This document shows, piece after piece, positions 57,022-64,000 of a DNA stretch of 64,000 nucleotides. Below the pieces are notes generated by a model. That model saw only the letters and a list, made by a program, of their open reading frames with translations. It made no database searches and had not been told where the DNA came from. Position 1 is the stretch's first letter. The number at the start of each line of letters is the position of its first letter. A program made the position numbers and the translations under genes. Source of the stretch: Undaria pinnatifida (taxonomy: Eukaryota; Sar; Phaeophyceae; Laminariales; Alariaceae); contig JABAKD010000019.1 of the NCBI GenBank assembly GCA_012845835.1, positions 14,867,420-14,931,419 of the forward strand, read 5' to 3'.

Positions 57022-60000
57022 TTTGTGAGATGGGCGCTCGAAGAGCTTGAGGATCAAGTGTGCACCGCCCGACGCCTGATGCAGGACGCCAGATCTCACT
57101 CGTCGGTCTTTATTCGATCAATACAGGTGTATGAGTGTGCCTTTGCATTACATCAAGAGCAGAAGAGAGATCACTTCGGAGCAGTAGCGATCGGCGTCCA
57201 CCGCATGTTCCATCATGACTCGATATAAAAAAACCCGAGCATCAAGCCTGGGCTGGACCTCCGATGGCTTGCCACATATACAGGGAGTATACAGGAACTT
57301 GCGTACAAACCCGCTAGACCCAAGTAGCCCATTCCAAAATCTAACTCACACTACGACTGCTGTATTGCACTTATTGTTTCATGCATACTGAATTCTACAG
57401 CCGTGTGGTTTCGTCCCCCTCAACGCGGGTTATACAGTTTCCGCGCGCAGAACAAGGCTGGACGACTTAGTCCTGTTGGCCCTGGCATTAGCAGGGGAGT
57501 CACCGACCTGCATCCTTCACGAGGGTACACACCCCGTAACTTGAGCGATCGATGCATGACACGCAGCTTCCAAAGCTGAGTTTTGATAAAAAAAATGTTT
57601 TTGGTCGATCTCACAGCTCAAGTGTACTTACTGTTCATTTTCAAAACATTTTCATCATACATGAAACAGATCTCAAGTACCACGCAGCTTTCAAAGTTGA
57701 GTTTCAACCGTTTAATCGGTCATACTCACAGCTGACGTTTTTCAATTTTTTACGTATGAAATATTTTCATCATTAAGGCCGTTTCTTATAGCATTGGATT
57801 CTCATCTTCGATTCCGCCAGAATCCGATTCGGGCCCATTTCCGCCTTCTTATAGACACGGATTTTGGCACAATCCAACTCGGAAAAATCCGATTTCAGCT
57901 TTTCGAGTTGCGGCCACTCGGATTCCTGACCAAAATCCGAGACGCTGCCCAACCCGGATTTCTGTCTCGGATTATTTGAAACTCTCTGGTTGCGCCGCGC
58001 GCGCGCACACACACACACACACATCGGGCTACCCCACATGCGTGCTGCAGTGCCGGCGCTGTTAGGGCTGCTGGGCGTCGCCCGTGGGCTAGCCTACGAA
58101 CTTGGCTTGCCCTCGGGACGCGTGGTGCACCATCAAATGGCCGCGACAGCGAGAGAAAAAGCTGGTGTCGACGTTTCTGCTGTCTTTGCCACCACGCTAG
58201 CTGCCTTCCATCTGCAGCAGCAGCACTCTGCAAAATGCTCTATAGCTGCTTCCGCCAGGCTGTTGTAGCTTAGCAACAGCGACTCTGGTGCCTCTTGGTC
58301 CGGCATGTTTGCAACGTCTGTGTGGTCTGCTGCGTGTGGTCTGCTGCCTCTGCGCTGCGTCTGTATGTCTGTATCGGTCTGCTGTGTGCTGCTGCTGCTG
58401 CTGCTGCTGTGTGGTGTTGGGTTTTGCGCGCGCTGTTTTCAAAAAAAATTGACAGTCCTGCTGAAATCCGTCTGACAAAATCCGTTCGCTATAAGAAAGG
58501 TCGGGCTTTCTTCTCCGCCCGAATTTTGCCGAATCGGATTCTGGCGGAATCGAAGATGAGAATCCAATGCTATAAGAAACGGCCTAAATGTCACGATTCG
58601 GGAAAACGTCACGTTTTTTAGCGCCGATTCCTTTCATTCCTCGTAGTGTTCGCTCTTACCGTTAACCCAATTGTAAATACACATCAGATCTAACTGCTCG
58701 TACCAACTACTGCTGTACCAGGTATGCTGATACCAGGTATGCTGATACCAGTGCGCCGGTATGATAGCAAGACAGCAAGGGCAAGATATACCAGAGACCA
58801 GAGCTACGTGTGACCATTATCTACTCTAAGAGCAGTACGATACGAGTACGAGAATGCTCAAGTGCGTACTGGTACACAGCAGCCATGAGGTGGCTGATTT
58901 GATTCAAGACATGTAGCTACTGGGCATTCTTCACGCCCCTGACTGCCACTTTCCTACCAGTGTACCTTATCGCCTCGTACCTACCAGGTATGATACTGCT
59001 GTACTTAGAACCTCACCACATGATGCTTCACAGACGAGGCGTAGGCTACAAGTTATATGACTACTGCTGTCCAAACTGAAGAATCCAAGTGTGGCCATTC
59101 ATGCATTGGAGCAGCTCCTCGCTTTCCAGGAGCTATATAACGGAACAAACCAGTACGTAGTGTTGCACCGTTGTTGTATTTGGTTCAGCAGTTGGTATAA
59201 ACGACCCAAGACATCCGAAGACACTCTCTTATCATTTGAGCTTGCGCCGGAACCCCCACTTGACAGAGGAAGCACTTTGCAAGCTATTGCAAGCACTAAT
59301 CATCCAGACAGCGTTGACAACACTGGTTACGACAGGGAGCAAAGGATTGGTAAGCACGCTTTTGGGTAAATGCCGCAACGAAACCGACGCGTTGGGGACG
59401 CTAGCTCTGAGCTGTGTCAGTACTGCAACCGAACATGCTCGTGAGAGACGGATGGCACGCACACTGCTGCTGCTGACTACCGCTGTTACATACCATTCTG
59501 TTTCGAAATACAACGAATGTTTGTATACCAGGTATCAATATCAAGATAAAATGGTCCCTGACTATGGTACCACAGGGTGCACAATTCCAAGTACGTCGTA
59601 CCACTGCTGTTGTAGTTTGTTCCCAAGAGTGTGTGGCGTCCCTTACACTGGTTCAAAAAATATATAACACTAATTTCAAGTAGTTTTTTCCCAAAAACGT
59701 GGGTGCAATCCATACGTACTCGAATACTGACTGCTGTGTGTGAGAGGTGGTACTCCGTGATTCAGATACTTCAGCTGTAGAACAGGTATCATACACGAGC
59801 TGAAAGCAAGAGGCAAGTGGCTAAGGGCACAGGGCATGGTGACACGTAGGCGAGGAGGCAAAACAACAAGGAGCTATCCAGCGACCGACACAAAGCGACG
59901 ACTTAATAAATCAATGCCACACTTGCACCTTGATAAGTTCCAAATACCCTCGTTGTCCCTGGGTGCCCGTTGATAGAGCAGGACAGCAACAGCAGGTCGA

Positions 60001-61353
60001 CGGCCGGTCTTGGAAACGAATGTTGAGGTTGTGGAGATTCGATTTATTACCAACTGTTAAATATTGGCAGGCGTTTCGTAAGAGGGGTTGAAGACCTCCT
60101 CAACTTCCTCAGCCAGGCGGCTGTGCGGCAAAACCGCACCGCCGTGCAAGGCGCTACGCGGCCAGGGGCGCGCGGAGGAAGGGAGATACTCTGCGTTAGC
60201 ATAAAGCACGCTCTACTGCAGGATATTTTTTTCTCTCGAGCTCCTGGCTGGGGCACAGAGGCTCTGAGAACGGAGCAAGCTCTCCTGCGGTACCAGAGGC
60301 ACGGAGCACGGACCAAGCTGCACTGCTGCTGCAGTACGTACAGGCTAGGCACGGAGCACAGAGCGAACTCTACTGCAGTAGTACTTGACAGCCTGGGCGA
60401 GGAACCGAGTACAGAGTAAGCTCTACTGCAGCAGTCCTGGCCCAGGCAGAGGCACTGAACACAGAGCAATCTCTACTCCAGTGTTGGCGAAACACACGGC
60501 AAGCCTGGGCGCATCTCCTGCAAGTATGATGCCGCTTGTAGGGCGGCTATTTTCTACTTCTTCTCCGCCAAGACTTTTCCAACGCGTTGCACCAGTGGCT
60601 ATCAGGGCATCGACGTCAAGCATCGTGCTCCACAAATCGGTATGAGTGTACGACTACATGCCGCAGTAACACAGTACGGACCCCCTGACAAGAAGCCGGG
60701 ATATTGGGGACGGAGTCGTTACACTGAAGTTAGTGTAGAGTGCGCCCTTTCTCTCGAAATAGTAATAAATCCAGCTTGCGCCGGCATTCCTGTTTCTCAC
60801 CAGGTACGAGAGACAGTTTCTTACCAGGTAAAGCATAAGAAACAGGAACAGGCACTCAGAAAGGCCTGCAGGCTGAGATTTATACGTACATTGCGTAGCA
60901 ATATAAAAAATCCGGGACATACGTTGTACTGGTTGTGTAGAACGTAGCCTTTCTCAAATAGAAATGCAGTAAATGCAGCATGAGGCCTGTTGCTTATTTT
61001 TTAGTGTTATTATTGGGGTAGAACTTGGGTAGAACGCCCCAGTTTCTCAAACATGAAATCGAGCCTGAGCGAGCATTCCCGTTCATTATCGTGTGTAGGT
61101 GTCATGTGCTCTAGGGAGCAGCACTCTTACTAGGACCATTTTCGCGACCTCATCAGCATGGAAAGGCAGAAAAGGCGGCTCGTCGGTGCTCAGACCGAAG
61201 CCTGCAAGACCAAGTGCCGGTGCGAGAAAAAAGAAGTCCAAGATGCATGGGGCACCGTTTTCAAGGATAGCTAAGGACAAGAAAATCGAAGCGAAGGGGA
61301 AGAGAGACCTGGAGGCCCTGAAGACCCTCAAGCTGCCGGAGGGCATAGTGTAA
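57022..61353 (+). CDS. Unidentified gene with helical repeats and basic C-terminus
   Basis: Candidate exons are 57022-57126 (phase 0 to 0, WALEELEDQVCTARRLMQDA), 59082-59152 (0 to 2, NPSVAIHALEQLLAFQELYN), 59241-59349 (2 to 0, LRRNPHLTEEALCKLLQALI, strong GTAAGC donor), 60596-60639 (2 to 1, GYQGIDVKHRAPQI, GTATGA donor) and 61157-61353 (terminal, WKGRKGGSSVLRPKP, KDKKIEAKGKRDLEALKTLK, stop). Neighbouring phases fit except between the third and fourth, where an exon of length 2 mod 3 must be missing. The middle looks like HEAT/ARM-type helices and the end is strongly basic, as in nuclear or nucleolar proteins. No family could be named. The start codon was not found. Confidence 0.5.
57127..57776. 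other. Intron sequence; nothing recognised
   Basis: No exon or repeat identified apart from TCACAGCT-containing AT-rich sequence near the transposable element. Confidence 0.4.
57777..58584. mobile_element. PIF/Harbinger-like non-autonomous element, 808 bp
   Basis: Terminal inverted repeats of 56 bp are identical by eye, beginning GGCCGTTTCTTATAGCATTG. A 3-bp TAA target duplication flanks it (57774-57776 and 58585-58587), as in PIF/Harbinger elements. Subterminal sequence repeats AATCCGATT/CGGATTTTG. The interior has a (CA)n and (CTG)n tract and GC-rich short frames but no recognisable DDE transposase. Confidence 0.85.
58717..58760. repeat. TACCAGGTATGCTGA repeat
   Basis: Two tandem units plus a partial third; each has the TACCAGGTA 9-mer that is over-represented across the window. 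Confidence 0.75.
59673..59710. repeat. Short dispersed motif CAAGTAGTTTTTyCCC-AAAAACGTGGG
   Basis: Related copies at 49632-49663 and 63755-63779 share CCAAAAAACGTGGGTGCA. Confidence 0.55.
60215..60485. repeat. Tandem repeat, about 60-bp unit, four copies
   Basis: Units share GCACGGAGCACAGAGC, AAGCTCTACTGCAGCAGT and CCTGGGC-like blocks. Confidence 0.75.
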
Positions 61354-62865
61354 GCAGCAAGCAGTGCTACCGCCATATATTCTGCTGTACATATCATACA
61401 CGACCGCCCCTGTCATATACAAGAGCCCCGCACGACACCTAAAAAATACGGGTAAGTAAGAACTTGTTTAGCTGTTAATACTGAAGTTGGTGTAAAACAC
61501 ACCTTTTCTAAAGATAAGAAACCTAGCCTAAAACCAACATCTCGGTTTCTCATCTGAGGGCCGGTACTAACTGTATCTGGTATCAAATACAAGGTTCCCG
61601 TTCGGGATGGGGTTAACTCCACATACTTGACATCCCGGGGGCGTCTTAAGTCGAAAAGGGGACACACAGCCGTTCCAATGACATGTATGGGCTGCTGCTT
61701 GTGTTGCTGCTGCCTTATGCTTCGCTTACCTGTTATGAGGCCCATTGATGTGTGTTTCATTATTAGTGCATTATAGTGCTTGCCATCTGACAATGTGCAG
61801 TATTAGGACAGTCCCCAAGGAAGAGGGTTTCATTGTTGTTGCGTTGGAGGTCTGAAAACGTTATCGTCGTGATCATATTCGGTAGCATTGCTGGAGAGCC
61901 TTGTGTAAAGCTTTTGTGGTCGATGGAAGTGGTGGTCACGATTATTCTTTGTCGCAGCGGAAACAAAATCCCCGCGATAAACTTGACCCGCAACGCCTTG
62001 GAACTCCTACGAACGAACGTACAATGTCTACTCGTACATGCGAACTGCGTACTGTACGGTCTTTTTCGTGCTTTTATGGTATTAGGCGCTCTAAGACAAC
62101 GTTTCTCAACCGCGCATGTGTCCCATCACCGTTTCACGGCTCTGTCCAGGTACGAATTCTAGAGACGGCGTCACTGATTTACCCTCAGATCACGTGTCAA
62201 CGTGGGCCCTACGCGAGGTCTAGCTGCCTGTGGGCAAGACGTGAATGCCTGCTGTTCCAGCTCCCAAAAACTTAGCGGAGAGAAATAGGCCTGTATGGAG
62301 AACAACCTGCTGGCTGGTGAACAAGTCTACTGTAAGGGAGGTATTTTTTTTGGCTTTTAGGGTCTATCATTTCAGCGGCCCAGGACCACAGGACCACTGG
62401 CGCGAGTACCTACCCTGTTGTCTAGCATCTCAGGACTGTTTCTGGGCCATTCAATCGAGTGATGACCTGACTACCCTGTTGTCTTGTGCGCCTTTGTTTC
62501 GCGCACTATGTCGATGTCGAATGATTGATGACCAAGGGTGCGGTACTATTGTATGTTGTACTAATAATATTAATAGTCGCCATTAGTAGTCGCCTTGGGG
62601 CTAGTTTTTTCAGCGGTTCAGAGCTACTCGCGGGAATCGCTGCCCTAGTTCTTTGTTCCTGTTGGATTCGCGATGCGCACGCACGGCCATGGAATTGTTT
62701 TTCGAGACCCCCTCCCCCCTGTAGCCGTAGTGTGATACGCTGGTCGCAATGGAATATGAAGGTATACTGGCATAATAGCATAATAGCATGATGGTATAAT
62801 ACCGTAGCCTTGGTCGGGTTGAAGTCCAACGGCCGGGATGGGGTAAGCGGGAGATATTTTGCCCG

Positions 62866-63048
62866 GGTTCACCGGGGCCCTCAACATCCAATCCTGAGGC
62901 ACGCGGACAATGTGTGCCATGCCGCCGCGCCCTGATCAGGTTTGCAAGGTGCGCTGGTCTACTGTGTAACATGTGCTCAAATTTGGTCGGCCAGAAGTGT
63001 TTGTCTTCTCTGTCGGCGCCAGGAGATTTAATACGACACGGGTGAACA
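62866..63048 (+). pseudogene. Cys-rich fragment, possible transposase zinc ribbon
   Basis: An open frame reads GQCVPCRRALIRFARCAGLL then CNMCSNLVGQKC. The CxxC..C..LCNMC spacing resembles the C-terminal Cys-rich domain of piggyBac-type transposases, but nothing else of such a protein is visible. Confidence 0.25.
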
Positions 63049-63112
63049 TACTTGCTGGTCTCTGCTATCACGGCCAGGCATCGCCCTGCAATCGTCTGAG
63101 TGCGCGGACTAA

Positions 63113-63385
63113 GATATATTAGATCCATTGTTTTCGACAGCGCTTGGTGGAGGAGTACGCAGTATAAAGTTCAGGGAGGTGGACGAGGACTGCACGCCCA
63201 AGGTGTGGTCGAAGTGCAATGAGGTGCTCGAGCCGATGCGGGACAAGCGCAACAAACCGATCTACGCTGTACGCCGTTGCCTCACAACGAGCTGTGTGCG
63301 CCTGTGGCATCGGGATGTCAACGCTCCTCGCAACATCTTCGCCGTATTTACCAACGAGAAGTCGCGCAGGGGTCAGACACCCTAG
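63113..63385 (+). pseudogene. Fanzor/TnpB-like C-terminal fragment
   Basis: The frame contains CTPKVWSKC, then RRCLTTSCVRLWHRDVNAPR and NIF. Two Cys pairs followed by a WHRDxNAxRNI block is the zinc-ribbon plus last RuvC motif typical of IS605 OrfB/TnpB and eukaryotic Fanzor proteins. About 90 codons end at TAG. The N-terminal RuvC parts are not found, so this is a relic or a terminal exon. Confidence 0.6.
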
Positions 63386-63872
63386 AAGTTCAGGCGCAGG
63401 CATTAACAGGCCACAAACGCGCAGTAGCGGAATGAGCTAGGTCCCTGTATCCTATTTCGGTCATAGCATGCCACGTAACTTCAGGTTATAAATGTTGAAC
63501 GAAGGTGGGGGAAGCGCTCGAATGGCCAGACGGACCTGGCAATGGTGGGTTTCCACTTTCTTCCACGAAGAGTTCGTTATACTTCGTACTAGGTGTAACT
63601 CTACCAAATAGGTCCTATGTGTGAGGATCTGTTCAGTGTATTCCACCGTGATATATTTATTAAGACTGTAGTGCAGCGACATTGAATGACCCTGCTTTTC
63701 CCTAGGTGTCATCTTAGAACTGCGAAAAGTATCTCCATTTCCGAGTAGAGTGTGTCACCCAAAAAACGTGGGTGCAGTTTTAAAGGGGTTGAGGTTAGAT
63801 GTAGGCGTTCATCAAGGGCTGGATACGGTTGAACCCAGGGTTGAGACTTATTTGCTTTCTTCGAGAACTTAC

Positions 63873-63916
63873 TCAAGCGCCAGAGGAATGCCATCCAGTA
63901 CGAGCGCCACCGCCTC
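63873..63916 (-). CDS. Candidate exon of a gene entering from the right
   Basis: Acceptor GTGATTAACAG and a perfect GA|GTAAGT donor enclose 44 bp, readable as EAVALVLDGIPLAL. Too short to identify. Confidence 0.35.
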
Positions 63917-64000
63917 CTGTTAATCACTTGGCTGTGATGGCCGCACTATTAATAGGTGGAATGGGTGCACCAGTTGCTGCTGGCAAGCGGGCGACTTGGG

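Noticed and set aside
1-64000. A defence, biosynthetic or other multi-gene system
   Set aside because: The confident genes belong to unrelated pathways with no operon-like or cluster logic. Claiming a system would be unsupported.

Overview
The window is nuclear DNA from a large-genome eukaryote: multi-exon genes with GT-AG introns, long repeat-filled introns, TTAGGG-like interstitial repeats, SINEs, a decayed LINE and DNA-transposon relics. The gene types (an ataxin-3-like Josephin protease, an AIF-like flavoprotein, a GARP/Myb-like transcription factor) and the low-complexity load suggest an alga, perhaps a stramenopile such as a brown-algal relative. That placement is inference; no rRNA or organelle marker is present. 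No prokaryotic feature was found. Coding exons are short, so most long ORFs are noise. Genes were rebuilt by finding acceptor/donor pairs whose intron phases agree and whose peptides join into known domains.

Layout. (1) About 1.1-10.0 kb, minus strand: Josephin-domain deubiquitinase in six phase-consistent exons. Its introns hold decayed copies of its own exons, a LINE reverse-transcriptase relic and a TIR element family. (2) 10.3-30.3 kb, plus strand: AIF-like mitochondrial oxidoreductase starting head-to-head 315 bp from the Josephin gene. A putative 13.4-kb intron is packed with satellites, and a 3.15-kb intron contains a tandem array resembling the gene's own 5' splice junction plus a SINE. 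(3) 30.6-41.7 kb: mostly satellites, minisatellites with higher-order structure and dispersed repeats, with two weak terminal-exon candidates. (4) 42.45-55.76 kb, minus strand: GARP-type transcription factor in at least eleven phase-consistent exons, 5' end not found. (5) 57.0-61.35 kb, plus strand: an unidentified gene with a basic C-terminus; its first recognised intron carries a young PIF/Harbinger-like element. (6) 61.4-64 kb: a Fanzor/TnpB-like C-terminal fragment and one candidate minus-strand exon.

I see no multi-gene biochemical system. The most unusual theme is repeated 'exon echoes': introns of three unr elated genes contain tandem or local copies of the adjacent exon or its splice junction. 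Second is a large set of small inverted-repeat elements and strongly over-represented short palindromes.
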